This document shows positions 32,665-44,456 of a DNA stretch of 64,000 nucleotides, one piece after another. The position numbers and the translations under genes were made by a program. Below the pieces are notes generated by a model that did no database searches, was not told where the DNA came from, and was given only the letters and a program-made list of their open reading frames with translations. Source of the DNA: Anadara kagoshimensis. Taxonomy: Eukaryota; Mollusca; Bivalvia; Arcoida; Arcidae. Positions within the stretch are counted from its first letter, which is position 1. Every line of letters begins with the position of its first letter. The stretch is taken from assembly GCA_021292105.1 (NCBI GenBank), contig CM037870.1, positions 64,106,083-64,170,082 of the forward strand, given 5' to 3'.

Positions 32665-34700
32665 GAATTTCCTTAACTTATGTTTTTCCTTAAATTTAAG
32701 ATTTTTCCTAAAGTTAAGGAAAAAAGCGTTTCACAATATTTTCCTTACTTAAATGTTTCCTTAACTTAAGATTATTTCTTTAAATATTTAAGGATGCAAA
32801 ATCATTGCCTTAAATATTTAAGGAAATTTCCGTAGAAAACAAAATGGCGTGTTTTAGACGCCTGGGTCAAATATTTATTATATATTACTGATTATACTGC
32901 CTTTAAACGCCGAGGAGAAGAAAAGAGAAAGTTTTTCGCCGGCTTTCCTTACTCGATGAATTAAACAGGCGTGATTTCTTATCCGGCTTCCACCTGTAGA
33001 TCTATGTATATCTATATGAAAAAGGAGCTCCATGGGCCTTAAACGCTCACCTGGGCGGGTATTGTCCATATATATTCAATGGTCAATTAATTACAGAGAA
33101 AATCCAAATTTTCCAGCAGCCGGGGACCAATATACAAGGAATTTTTGCAAATTAATTATGGCCTTAGAATGCTATACATGTATATACCATATCTAAAGTC
33201 TACATAGATATTTATAAACATCAAAAATAAATTAATTAATTCATAAATTATTAATTAATTAATTATTAATTAATTAAATAAATAAATAAAAAAATAAATA
33301 AATCTAATTTTAAAAAGTGTAATATCGTTATCGCAACCTTGGTAACAAGCTCGCGACATTCCAATGTGCACGCGATATGACGTCGATTTTAATGATTTAT
33401 TACCTATGGATAAGTCAACATTATATTTTTGACATATACTCTTTGGGCGTATGTGACACGTTTACGTGACTTCTCTGAATTGCGGTCAATTGGTCCTTTT
33501 CTTATAGAGGAAATAAAACGGATTGTATTTTCACGAGAAAACAAAACCCTGCTTTTCCTGGATTATATCTTAAATAGAATCTTACATTCGAGTTTATGTA
33601 ATATTCAGAATGCATTAGTCTCGTTGCATAAAAATTATTCAACTCATTTAATATATTTAATATTACATAACCACTCATGTAAGGCCCTCAATATACTTGC
33701 CTGTACAAAATGTTATAACATGAAGTTTTGCAGAGATATCACTATTTCAGCAATTTCCTCTTAAGTGCCTTGCCATTTTCCAATTTTGGGTCCTACAGCT
33801 AAGACTTGTGCAGGGCCCCAGGAGGGCAGACCCCTTCATCTGTGCAATTTCGAAAGCATGATAGCTGACTTATAACATCAAATTGGTCCATTAGTTTTGG
33901 AGAAGATTAAAATGAAAAGTTTACATACGACGGAAAACGCACGACACATGACAAACAACGCACGACGGACGGGGAGTGACCGCAATAGCTCACCTGGGCT
34001 AAAACAATCGCAGTTAATTTGTTATTTGCCTGTTTGTTCACAGAAGCAATAACAGATCATAACAAATAAATGATAAAAATTACTGAGCATGCAGCTTACA
34101 CTATTCACAGATTGTGCATTGCATGGTAATTTCGGCCTTCCTCTTATATTTCTACCGAACCTTTAAAATTGCAGAAAAATTCTCCCTCATTCTGTATTTT
34201 TTTCTACAAAGGAGTTCGCCCAGATGGCCTATCTTTTTTTTTTTTTAAATATTTATTTATATAAGTAATAATTTTTATATATTTTGATATAAAATATTAT
34301 TTATAGTCATCCTCCACTAAACCTTTATTTTATTACATTTAGGACTGTTTGTGTAAACATAATTTTAGATTTTTATTATTCAAGATTGTATACCTCGAAC
34401 CTCGAAAACGTATTTCTAACACTTAACAGTGGTGCTCGAAACATAATCGAGGAAAATCCGAATCCAAGATGAAGAAGCGGAATTTTATAATACTTTTTAT
34501 GTTTTAAACGCAAAAGATTTCCAAAGAGGCCGCTCGTATGCTTGAAAAAATTTCCTTAGTTAAGATTTTCCTTAAATATTTAAGGAAAATTTAAGGAATC
34601 ATTGTGAAACGCGATTTAAGGAAATTCTTAGCTAAGGACGAAAATATAGAAATTAGGATAAGGAAATTCTTAAGTTAAGGAATGATTGTGAAACCGGGGC
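32665..34700 (+). mobile_element. PIF/Harbinger-like element, copy 3 of 3
   Basis: More diverged than copies 1 and 2. Its left end is trimmed to GAATTTCCTTAACTTATG after the CAG following copy 2; the right end AAACCGGGGC is intact and followed by CAG (34701-34703). The inner AT foldback has changed into a TTAATTAA-rich palindrome (~33230-33305). Confidence 0.65.
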
Positions 34701-34702
34701 CA

Positions 34703-34789
34703 GTGCTACTATAGTATTGTCTTGGGCAGTAAGGTGCCTTCGCCTTCGGCTTAGACACTATACTCCCCAAGACAATACTATAGTAGCAC
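34703..34789. mobile_element. 87-bp hairpin element
   Basis: GTGCTACTATAGTATTGTC at the left end is exactly complemented at the right end by a 24-25-bp arm. The central loop contains GCCTTCGCCTTCGGC. It directly abuts the CAG after Harbinger-like copy 3. Confidence 0.8.
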
Positions 34790-35099
34790 AAGCCCCTCAG
34801 GAAAACATACTAATGTATAAATAGTGAACATGAAATCAGAAATCCAATATTGACTCTTAAGATTAATAATTAACTAATTACAAAACACGTGTGACGTCAC
34901 AGCTTATTCGTGATGTCATATTTATTCACATTGTCAACTTCAATTCGGCTCTGGAAACGGTGAGTTGCAATTAAATTCGACACTGCAAGTCAACGCTGTT
35001 TTGAAATTAAAGCTGGCAGCATGAGGGTTAAAAAAGAAAACTATAACCACTTTAACTGATGAACTGCTTATGTAATTCAAAAAGCTTACCATCTCCTGG
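34790..35099. other. No feature seen
   Basis: Short AT-rich spacer with ACACGTGTGACGTCACAGC near 34885; nothing identifiable. Confidence 0.4.
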
Positions 35100-35425
35100 T
35101 TTAACCATACGAACATACTGGACCATATTCAAATCACAACGCCAAAGAAAAATATTAACCTTGATAACTGTCAAATTAAGTTAACCATGTGAACTTCTAA
35201 CAGGGAAGTGAGGCCGGGTAATCTGGGAGAATATAAGCACCTTCTGTCTTGCTAGCTACACTCACCACGCGTGGAATTTAAATTATGAAAAAAGAAAACA
35301 TGGAGCTTTAAGACGTCAAATATATAGATGATTTATACATATTTAGGTTTATCGACCATAAAACATTTTGAGGTTCTAGGTAACCTTAGGCTCGCAATTT
35401 CCAACAACATGAGTATCTCTGTTCT
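35100..35425 (-). mobile_element. Penelope-like 3' fragment
   Basis: Follows the 3' end of the element at 10518 in order: CGAACATACTGGACC, AGGGAAGTGAGGCCGGGTA, TAGCTACACTCACCACGCG, ACATGGAGC...AGACGTCAAATATA, CATAAAACATTTTGAGG, then the RT C-terminal region as far as TTTCGTTGTA. The 3' hairpin is no longer pairable. Confidence 0.8.
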
Positions 35426-35605
35426 TTGTTTCGTTGTAACTGTGTTCGTCATATTTGTCCTTGTATTTAGTGTTTTATTTCGTTTCTACGTGATTTAGCG
35501 ATATCCATTCTACAGAACAAAGATAATAAGATACCTATTAAATCTCTTTCTTTACCCATAAAATTGAATTGAAAACCGTGTAACAATATACATACAACGA
35601 CTATA

Positions 35606-35814
35606 AGCAAACAATATCGACCTGTTCGTTTGACCTTTCATGTGGGTCAGTGCGTTTATACTTAAGGAACACACTTGGTCGTTCCGTGTTCAGAATAAGA
35701 AATACTAAAACGAACGCTGTTCATTAATAAACTGCGAATCCTAACAATACTCATGTATTCTCTAATATGAATATTCTAAATGAAAGTTCAAGCGGACAAG
35801 TCAGTGTTGCTTGC
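35606..35814 (+). mobile_element. MITE with TGACCT-pair arms (family 2)
   Basis: GCAAACAATATCGACCTG, TTCGTTTGACCTTTCAT at the left is inverted at the right as ATGAAAGTTCAAGCGGAC, AAGTCAGTGTTGCTTGC. The interior matches the copy at 22841 in the opposite orientation. Confidence 0.7.
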
Positions 35815-36484
35815 CTATACAAAATCCTATCCGAACACGAGTTTGACAAACACGGCTGTTTGAGAACTGTGTGGGTGTCATATATCCTACGTTGATGAGG
35901 CACGACAGGTCTGATGGCTTTTTGTGCTTCTAAAGCTTTAACTAATGCTATTATGTTTCCTCGACTGTAAACTTATCAATGTTTTATGAATTCTAGAATA
36001 AACGTGTTTTTATCCGCTCGCTTTGGATTTAACCGTTATATATATCTTATAATTGTTATTCTCGTTTCAATTGAAGGATTTAGGATCAGTTCTCATTGGT
36101 GTTAGGAAAGGCCAGAGTGACATATTCGTTTTCGTTTTAATTAGGGTATTATCGCCCGGTTCTTTATATTCTGAAATGCCAAAACAACATGTTGCTAATT
36201 CGAAGTATACATTACTCAAAAGAAAAGGGGTGTTGTGACACTTAAAAAGATACGAATGCACTATCATGACATTTGATGTATTAATAGTAGGCAATAGGTG
36301 CAATTCTGTGTTTATGGTGTCAAAATACCCTATACAAATATGCCGTGGTGCTTAGGGTCATAAGACAGTTTATGGACCAGGTAGTCCCACCGAAATTAGA
36401 ATACGGATCTCAGTTTCATTCCAAATTTATTAGAGTTGAGAATTCATAAAACATGCGAGCCAAACCTCTATATATGGCTCGGAT
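35815..36484. other. No feature seen
   Basis: No repeat, gene or structure that I can support. Confidence 0.45.
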
Positions 36485-36600
36485 TAGCTATTTAAAAGCA
36501 AAGTGAAAAATTTCAAACTATGTAAAACACATGAACCTTCATGACACTTTTAAGGCAATGTAGTAAGGACAAATTACAGCTACCAATGATGTACATCAAA
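36485..36600 (-). mobile_element. Very decayed Penelope-like 3' tail
   Basis: AAAGCAAAGTGAAAAATTTC, then AAACACATGAACCTTC resembles the AGCAAAGTAAAAACTTT...CACGTGAACTTCC part of the tail. Weak. Confidence 0.4.
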
Positions 36601-36914
36601 AAGCTAACCCTTTCTGGTTTATAGATATATTCATCAAGGGATTCCATATGACATTTTTATTCCAATTAGAACTACCTGGAACTTTTCTTACAGTTGTGTT
36701 GGATGGCAGACATTTGCCTCTGGCAACGTTGTTGTATTTCACGAAGTCATATATTCAGTAATCAATTCTTGGTTTATTGTCTCACTTTAATCATATATTA
36801 CACAATATCCTTCATCACCATTGTCATGGATAAAAGTCCATATGTCCATGTTTTGCGTCATGAATATGGCTTGCAGTAGTGGTGAAAAGATAAGTAACCG
36901 GGTCATTTTGGCCA

Positions 36915-37225
36915 GATAATCTAAACCGACTACAATCACCACCTTCTAGTAGAATCGTGACCAGAGAAACCTTGTCTGTTTGCGTTCCAAAAGCCAGACC
37001 TTATATCCTGGAATTCGCGTACTGACTCTCTCGATATAGTTGACAGAATTTGTACTTTGGCGTAAAATACCGACTTGGTTCGAATTCCACTAATACACAT
37101 CCTAGCTTGAGAAAGTTTTACTGCTCGCGAACCGAAGGTCATTGATTATATTCGGGTATTCCTGCACTCCACTGTCACGATAAAAGTGAAAGAATTCGTA
37201 AGTGGCGTTAAACACCATTACGGAA
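36915..37225 (+). mobile_element. SINE copy of a second type, with CGTTAAACACC end
   Basis: GGTTCGAATTCC at 37078-37089 is a good B box. The body (CGCGAACCGAAGGTCATTG, CGGGTATTCCTGCACTCC, GTAAGTGGCGTTAAACACC) resembles a SINE body type I recall from mollusc and other invertebrate genomes. The A box is not clear. Confidence 0.55.
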
Positions 37226-38148
37226 ATCATACATATTATATATTGAATATTTTATGATTTAGTATCGCCTTACATTTACATTTTGTTATTCTGCCTGTTG
37301 TCAGGTACACGGCATTTCAGATACAAAAATCAATATTCCACATTACAAGGTTATGCTCTTTTTCAGGAAATTGAAATTTTAATATTTCTAAAATAAAAAA
37401 AAATATTTAAAAATGTTTATACAGGACATAACTTATTTTACTCGGATTACATAACTTATTTTACTCGGATTACATAACTTATTTTACGTTTCGGATTTTC
37501 CATTTTATTTAATTAAAACGGGATTGGTCTTGCACCGATTCCCGTGTAGAATTAAGTTATATATGTCTCCATGAAACCACACAAGTACGCTCAACTTACA
37601 GACAAGTAAGAAAGTAAAATCAAGATGGGGGCTTGAAATTTTTGTTTTACTGTTTTTGTCGTGCCAGTACAGTTTTATTATACGGAGTTATTCGGTACAT
37701 TTAACCTTTTACGGTAGCCCAGATGGTAGAGTGCTGTATGTGGGAGGTCGGGGTACTAAAAAGTGACAGTCTGCGTTTAAAATTGTGATTTGAACATGGA
37801 CCGGCATGTTTGATGGGTAAATTAAATCCTGTTTATATATACTTGTTTAGATGTGTTATTTCTTGTTCTTATTTGTCTATTGGATATTTCCAAGTATTGA
37901 TGGCCATTATCTTATTTTTTATTTAAGATTTAGGAAATTATCGCTCACTTGTAAGTGACACTGTTGTCTCAATATTAAATATAAAAACACTAGATAGTAA
38001 GATGTAACATATAAAGGACAATGTCATCAGTACAACGGGAGATCAGGTCAGAGTATGTTTTATGTTTTAGCGAGTTTTATAACATAAATCAATATTCTGA
38101 CGGATCTTATTACATAACATTCTGTGTACAGGCGTGTAAACACAGATA
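37226..38148. other. Mostly featureless; small 22-bp tandem repeat
   Basis: At 37427-37485 ACATAACTTATTTTACTCGG occurs three times with a 22-bp period. Around 37778-37820 GATTTGAACATGGACCGGC may be a last trace of a Penelope-like tail on the plus strand. Otherwise AT-rich. Confidence 0.45.
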
Positions 38149-38364
38149 CAGTACGGGCCTGTCGATCGAAAGTTTAACACGCATCTAACGAATTACTGTC
38201 ACATCGAAAGAGCATATCGGTCCCTAGTTAGCTATAATATTATACATAGATAGCTATCGACAGCAGCTATCTGTCTTTTGACAGCCTCTAGCTATCGGTC
38301 ACTTGACCACTGGACAGCTGACCCTCGGCCCCTTTATTGGTGTTTATTTTCGACAGATCTGTAT
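38149..38364 (+). mobile_element. CAGTACAGAC MITE (family 1), copy 1
   Basis: CAGTACGGGCCTGTCGATCG...GAAAGTTTAACAC at the left; TTCGACAGATCTGTATA at the right. The interior has GTTAGCTATA and GACAGC blocks shared by the family. Flanked by TA. Confidence 0.75.
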
Positions 38365-38486
38365 ACATAAATAAATGTCTGTAATGCAATATCTACTCTG
38401 ATTTATGTAAACGTTTTTGACAAAAGATAGAAAAACGACCAGCTAAATGAATTTATCTGATTTTTAGTTTTTATAAACATTTTATA

Positions 38487-38710
38487 TCGTACAGGCCTGT
38501 TGAAAGTTTAACACTAAGCTAACTATTAAGTACCACATCCGCAGGTCCTTCGTTAGCTATATATCGAAAGCTTTTCGAGTTGGGCACGCTGTTATCTATC
38601 TCTCGACAGGTTTTTGGCCCGACTACATATCCATATTTCGACCACTTAACAAAAGAGCTTCGAATCGTTTTCGTTTTCTCGGTACTACATTTTCGACAGG
38701 CCTGTACTGT
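38487..38710 (+). mobile_element. CAGTACAGAC MITE, copy 2
   Basis: GTACAGGCCTGTTGAAAG at the left, TTTCGACAGGCCTGTACTG at the right. The interior CTTCGTTAGCTATATATCG and TATCTATCTCTCGACAGG follows the family order. Confidence 0.85.
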
Positions 38711-39049
38711 ATGTACAGCTATATGGAGTGCCAGATAAATACAACAAATATCTTTTTATAGGCCCAAAAATAAAACACCGTGAAAACAAATGACGTCACA
38801 GAAGAAAACATATATATGTTCATTTTTCAGTGAAAATAAGGCTTATTTGAATTATCTAAATTATGCATAATAAAAAGTTAGCACTGACTGTAAATTAAGG
38901 GGACAGCTTTGACCCGACAGACCAACAGAGATATTTTAAACACATCACTGGTCATCATATTGGACTGTCATATCCAGTTGGCGTCAAAAAACATACGGGG
39001 AAATGACGGCAGAACTCCCCCATTAATATTCATTAAGCACATTCATATT

Positions 39050-39725
39050 TACTCGGCCCTATGTACCCTGTAAAAAGATAAATTATGTACACTGATGTTT
39101 GACAGGGTACATGGAGCCGTGTAACCAGCCAAAAACTTGTATAACGTTTTTTCACCCTTTAAAGCAATAATAGATTAATTCCTGTTTAACTTCGATGTCG
39201 CCATGTTTGTTTACCATATCTATACCTTCGCAATGTACGAATTACTTCCCTTTTACCGCTAAACAACGCGTGCGTTTATTACCCCGAGCAGATCACCGAA
39301 CATTATAAGTTATGCAGGTACATAGAACTTTGTCACCATTCAAAGAAATTTCTCGCATAGCGATTGGTTAACTTGCCAAGGTACATAGAACTATGTTCGG
39401 AAATTAACCTCCAGGGGAACATTTACACGCACACGACATTTAGCGGTAAAAGGGAAGTAACTCGTACATCGCGGACGTCTAATACGGTAAAAACATGGCG
39501 ACAACACACGCAAGTCACACATAATACGAAATGGTAGTTAAAAAGATCGAAGTAGTAACGGTTTACACAGGGCTTTTGCAGGTTACACGGCCCTATGTAC
39601 CCCGTCAAAGATTTATGTACCCCGAGCCGCAGGCGTGTAATCTGCCAAAGCCCTGTATAACTTATAATGTACCCCGGCAAGTTAACAAATCGCTATGCGA
39701 GAAATTTCTTTGAAGGGTGACAAAT
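39050..39725. mobile_element. Complex foldback element
   Basis: Three blocks recur inverted: 39189-39264 with ~39440-39507 (TTTAGCGGTAAAAGGGAAGTA), 39310-39383 with ~39663-39722 (GCGAGAAATTTCTTTGAA), and 39052-39165 with ~39565-39662 (GGCCCTATGTACCC). Block order differs between the halves, so it is a rearranged or nested foldback, not a simple hairpin. Confidence 0.6.
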
Positions 39726-39962
39726 AATGATATTTTTGTGTGATTTTCACAGAAAACGAGATTTAAATTTTAAAACAGTAAAAGGTAACATTTTAAAAAA
39801 TCGTGTATATTTTGTTTTCCAGTAATTATTATTCAACCTATTTTAATATTGCATTAATAGACAGCCATTTCGGAAAACAATTTCTCACCAGTGGTGCTCG
39901 GGGCAAAAAGTGGAAAACAAAATATTTTCATTCGTTGAAATGAATTGAACCAAATGCACGTT

Positions 39963-40020
39963 AAATCTATATAATAATAATAATAATAATAATTATAAAT
40001 TATTATTAATAATTATCACT
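39963..40020. repeat. (AAT)n microsatellite forming a palindrome
   Basis: About eight AAT units followed by the inverted ATT units; pure AT. Confidence 0.85.
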
Positions 40021-40284
40021 ATTCTATTATAAGAGCAATTTTTTTACTTGAGCATTTAACTTGCACATTTATCATTTAAAAGAGTTTAACAACCCCAACC
40101 ACTTTACTTATTAATAGAGTTTCACAATTGCAACACTGTAGGATTTATATAATATTAGTTAACATTTAATCAAATGAAATAGATGCCAGATTAGCAAACT
40201 GTATAATTAGCCAAGAAGAGTAAAGCCATGTCGAAAGAACAAACAAGTGTGAGTCGTCGACTTATCTCTATCTTCGTTACCTAA

Positions 40285-40570
40285 ATAAACTAACGAAAAG
40301 GAATAGTTTAGCTGTTGAGATATGGATAACTGGTGGCTGAAAAGCTTCTGAGAGATAGCAGTGAAAAAGCTATGGCGATAAAGCTAACAAAGGGTTTATT
40401 TGGCATTTATTCGTTGATCAGTGTAAAATCCTTTTTGACATGGCTATACTATATGTTTCGCTAGCTATAATTTATATCTTTCAGCAGCTTTTTGTCACTA
40501 GTTATCCGTATCTCGATCACTCGGCAGTCGAGTTTCGACACCTTTGTTTAACATTCGACAGCACTGCATT
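40285..40570. mobile_element. CAGTACAGAC MITE fragments in opposite orientations
   Basis: ~40285-40395 reads as the minus orientation (AACTAACGAAAAGGAAT...AAGCTAACAAAGG). ~40460-40570 reads plus (CAGCAGCTTTTTGTCACTAG, TTAACATTCGACAGC). Two broken copies, or one inverted rearrangement. Confidence 0.55.
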
Positions 40571-40844
40571 TCAGTCTTTTTGGCGAAAAAAAATCAAACA
40601 TATCCACTACCCTTAAGCGAGTCGTACCAGATATGTGATATGCTTTGATATATATTTTCACAACAACCCTTTGGTATATAGCTTCATTATAGTCTTATCA
40701 TTAACAACATTTCAAACGCATACTTCCATCGTTAACACGTTAAGTCTGTAACAGAATCTTTTATTGGGAACAGTTAATTGAACATTTTTTACTTAATTAC
40801 CCAGAGGCAAAACTTATGTTTTGGAATACTTCGTTAGCCTGATA

Positions 40845-41061
40845 CAGCACAGACCCGTCGACAGCTGTACACAAAACTAACGAATTAGTGCTTTATCGGT
40901 AGGTCATCTCGCCCACGCCTTGTCTATAGTGCCTAAATCTCGACCGGTGCTTTCTATCTCGCAATAGGGTTAAGGCAAACTAGCTATCCATATCTTGGTC
41001 ACTAGGGACTGGGGCTATTATATCGTTAGCTTAGACTTAAACATTCGACAGGTCTATACTG
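40845..41061 (+). mobile_element. CAGTACAGAC MITE, copy 4
   Basis: CAGCACAGACCCGTCGACAG ... CGACAGGTCTATACTG, flanked by TA on both sides. Confidence 0.8.
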
Positions 41062-41339
41062 TATTACGATTTCGACACAGGCCGATTAATTAATTTCACA
41101 AAACAGAACGTATTATATGCTGTTTTTGAAAGTTTTCTGTAATGCTTTTCTGTACTAACTTAACATTTGCCTGAGGGATAAACGTCAAGTCAGAACGTTC
41201 CGCACTTTTAAATGTCAAGTCGACATTGACGTAAATACAAGAATTAAATACAGAATTTGAAGCTAAATAAATGTAACTTGTACTTGGTGACAACTAGAAC
41301 AACCAAGAACAGGACATAACAAACATACAGTACAAGAGA
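41062..41339. other. No feature seen
   Basis: Short unassigned interval; AGAGAAACAT is repeated near 41335-41358. Confidence 0.4.
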
Positions 41340-41580
41340 AACATAACACAAGAGAAACATGTCTAGACAAGAGCCTCGCTCCAGAAATGGCTCGTAATTT
41401 AACGTATTATTGTGTCTCAATCCTAGATTCCAGGTCTTCTCGGGGAGACCCTAGCGTGAGAAAGTTTGTCATTTGGCTTGTCGAAGGTGCACAGAGGTAG
41501 CTTTTGTTGGTACCCCGATTTTCTCTATCGTCCCAGAACTCACCACGTCAATGTAATTGGAATGATCTTGATTGGGATGT
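41340..41580 (+). mobile_element. SINE-like fragment (second type)
   Basis: GAGAAAGTTTGTCATTTGGC, TTGTCGAAGGTGCACAG and ACCCCGATTTTCTC parallel the body of the copy at 36915-37225 (GAGAAAGTTTTACTG, CGAAGGTCATTG, CGGGTATTCCTGC). No clear tRNA head or tail. Confidence 0.45.
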
Positions 41581-42242
41581 ATCGTTTTATTAAACAATTA
41601 ACGGCAATATATACCAAGTTCTTATCCAATAATAACGGATCAAAATCTTTGAAACAAAGATGGCCTATTATTGTTTTGTAAATAAAACATAAATATATAG
41701 GCAACACAACTATATATAGAACCATATCTGGAGATTCAAACGCTCCAACCATAACTCAGAGTTTATCTGGTGACCTTGAACTTTTGTCTACACACCTATG
41801 TTTGGTAAGCAACACATCGTCTGGTGTTGATATACGTTTCAGACTAGTTTGATCAAAATGCATCTATAGATTTTAAAATTAAAAAAGGTTCGGTTTTACA
41901 CAAATTTACACGGAGAGACAGATTGACTGACGGTTAATCAAACAGACCTATATAACAAAGAAAATCTAACTCTCGAACTGAGACTGTGTTTGGCCTTAAT
42001 TTGGCCCCCGATTTCAGTACAAAGAAACCAAACTATCATTTCTACACTGAAGTTAGCACGTAGTTTTAATTACTAATGACATTGATTCATTTACGTACCT
42101 TTGTGAATAGGTTTTCTCTAGTTCGATTTCTGCAATGATATTATATAATGTAAAAGTAAAACCTTATGTTGTATGTTTCCAAGAAATTCAATAATTCGAT
42201 AAAACATCTATTTAAGTCTTTTGTAAATGATTGATGGCGATA
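41581..42242. other. No feature seen
   Basis: AT-rich interval without recognisable content. Confidence 0.45.
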
Positions 42243-42460
42243 CAGCTATACAGACCTGCCGAACATATAACACTGAACTAACGGAAAGGAACCGAAGCCT
42301 TCCTGTTGAGTGGCCGAGACATAGATAGATAGTGGCCGAACAGCTGGCGAGAGATAGATATCACTTGTCGAAATGATATCCCGATATATCCAGTGAGAGA
42401 CCGTGGTGCGTTGGCACTAATTTTTTAGCTTAGTGTTAAACTTTCGACGGGCCTGTACTG
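42243..42460 (-). mobile_element. CAGTACAGAC MITE, copy 5
   Basis: CAGCTATACAGACCTGCCG ... AGCTTAGTGTTAAACTTTCG, ACGGGCCTGTACTG. Orientation is taken from the interior. Confidence 0.85.
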
Positions 42461-42634
42461 CATCATGATTGTATTTCTAAGATTCTTGTGATAGTCCCAA
42501 CAGGAGTTTAGTAATTATTGGATTGATAGAGCGATCAGGATTGTAGTTATTTTTTTTTATTTTTATAGTTCCTATAAGACTTGGGCCAATGTTTGATTGA
42601 TAAATTGATCATTGTATTTCTTAGATTTTTTACA

Positions 42635-42842
42635 CAGAACAGACATGTCAAAAGTTTAACACTCAACTTAGTGCCAGCTCACCCTGTCCCTCGTTAGCTT
42701 TATCTCGACAACTTTTAGACGGGTGTTATCTATCTCTCGGCAGCTTTTTGCTCACAGCCTATCTATATGTCTGTCACTTGACAGCCGGGCTTCGATTCCC
42801 GACCGCTAATTAAGTGTTAAACTTTCGACAGGTCTGTACTTT
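42635..42842 (+). mobile_element. CAGTACAGAC MITE, copy 6
   Basis: CAGAACAGACATGTCAAAAG ... AAACTTTCGACAGGTCTGTA. The interior CTCGTTAGCTTTATCTCGAC is well kept. Confidence 0.85.
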
Positions 42843-44065
42843 CAGTTCCTACAGGAGTTAAGTAATTATTGGAGTAGTTTTAACATGCAATAACGCTCCG
42901 TTAGTAGTCTAACTTATATAATTTACTAAAAGGAAAATTGTGTTTTTGAAGAAAAAAAATAAGTTAAAAATTATTAGTTATAGAGTATGTCTTTGACCAA
43001 AAATAGTATAGATATACATGTAATGCCAATAAATTTCAAATGGGGCGATTGTGAGATTAAATGGGAAAATGAAATATAAAGAAAAAGAAATCACACCAGG
43101 CTGTCGTTTGTTTTTTTTTTTTTTGTCAAGATCGACAACTGCGCATGTTCACACCTCTACCCCATAATAATACTGACTAAAGTTCCTTTCTTTGCTTCTT
43201 GAAAGGAACACAAAGGACAAGAAATGACATACACATATTAGGTCAACTTATGAAATTCCGGACTTGTACGGCGAATGTCTATAATACTTTTAGATGATCC
43301 CAATCATCCCACTTATTTTAATGGAAAATGGTTCAAAATTTATACGCGACGCACATTATAAAATTTAAAACCAAATTCAAAATGAACAAAGCATTCAATG
43401 TATTCTCTGGAAACTGCATTTTGTCATAGGAACGAAGTCCATGATTTAAGAAAAGGTCATTTGATTAAAAAGAAATCAATAATCGTCTGCTTCGTCTGAA
43501 AAATGAATATATGAGATACGGATGCCAGTTCTTTCTGCCTTGTGAAACTATCATTTGAAAACAGCATAAATCATTAAAGCTGGACCAAAATTCAGTGGTG
43601 TCTTGATTAGCTTAGCAAATAGAAAAGAGGCTAAAATATTGATACAACTGTAATTTCCGGAATTAGTTATTCCGTGTTTCGATTTATGTCATATATATTT
43701 CATGTGACTTCCGATTTAAGAAAAAGAGGTCACGTAAGCAGACAGCCATGCGTCTTGTCTTCATTTACGAACTCCAGACTCATCTTCTAATATAAAAGGA
43801 GCAGGTGGTGAACTAAAGTTATTATCCCGTCTGAGAAAATAAGGAAATAACTTATTTATCAGACCAATACCGAAATTATTACCATCCAGATCAATAAGAT
43901 AAAGAAGTAACGGACCATTACTCTAGAAAAACACTTAACTTTATCAGTCCAAGTCGCAAGGAAGTAACATTTCTGTTCATAAAAAGTTTATAGTCATTTT
44001 GACATTTTAAAAAAACGTAAGTTTGTATAAGGGTATTCTTGCAAGAAGTAAGAAATCATCATCAT
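42843..44065. other. No feature seen
   Basis: AT-rich; a T run near 43108-43124. No gene, repeat family or structure supported. Confidence 0.45.
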
Positions 44066-44456
44066 CAGGGGCGTAGCTGAGCATGTTGGTAAATAACGCA
44101 TTGTAAACGTGAAAAATACCTCCGTTTTTCTAGGGTATGGGGGCATGCTCCCCAGGAAATTTTGAAAAAATACAACAAAATGGTGCGTTTTCCATGAATT
44201 TCGACCCTTATCTGAAAATTTTTTCGACTAAACTTCAAAACGAAATTCAAACGACCACTGAATTGTACATTGATTCATATGCATAAATCGTCTTGTTGTT
44301 CATTATGATAGTTTCAGTTTCGAGGGTTAAATTTTGTATTGCTTTCAAGTTTAAATATAGCCGTCATATAATTTTTTTTTAAATATTTTTAATTATGATA
44401 TTTGACAAAATTAACTTACGCACGGTCGTATGTGCGTATGCTCAGCTACGCCCTTG
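44066..44456. mobile_element. hAT-like MITE with CAGGGGCGTAGCTGAGCAT ends and 8-bp target duplication
   Basis: CAGGGGCGTAGCTGAGCAT at the left matches the complement of the right end (ATGCTCAGCTACGCCCTTG). The flanks are ATCATCAT (44058-44065) and ATCATCAC (44457-44464), 7 of 8 identical, as expected for hAT insertions. The inside has GGGGGCATGCTCCCCAGG and no coding frame of substance. Confidence 0.8.

Noticed and set aside
35890..35925. Hammerhead-like TTGATGAGG ... ACAGG
   Set aside because: The first core base is not C and there is no GAAA or closing stem.
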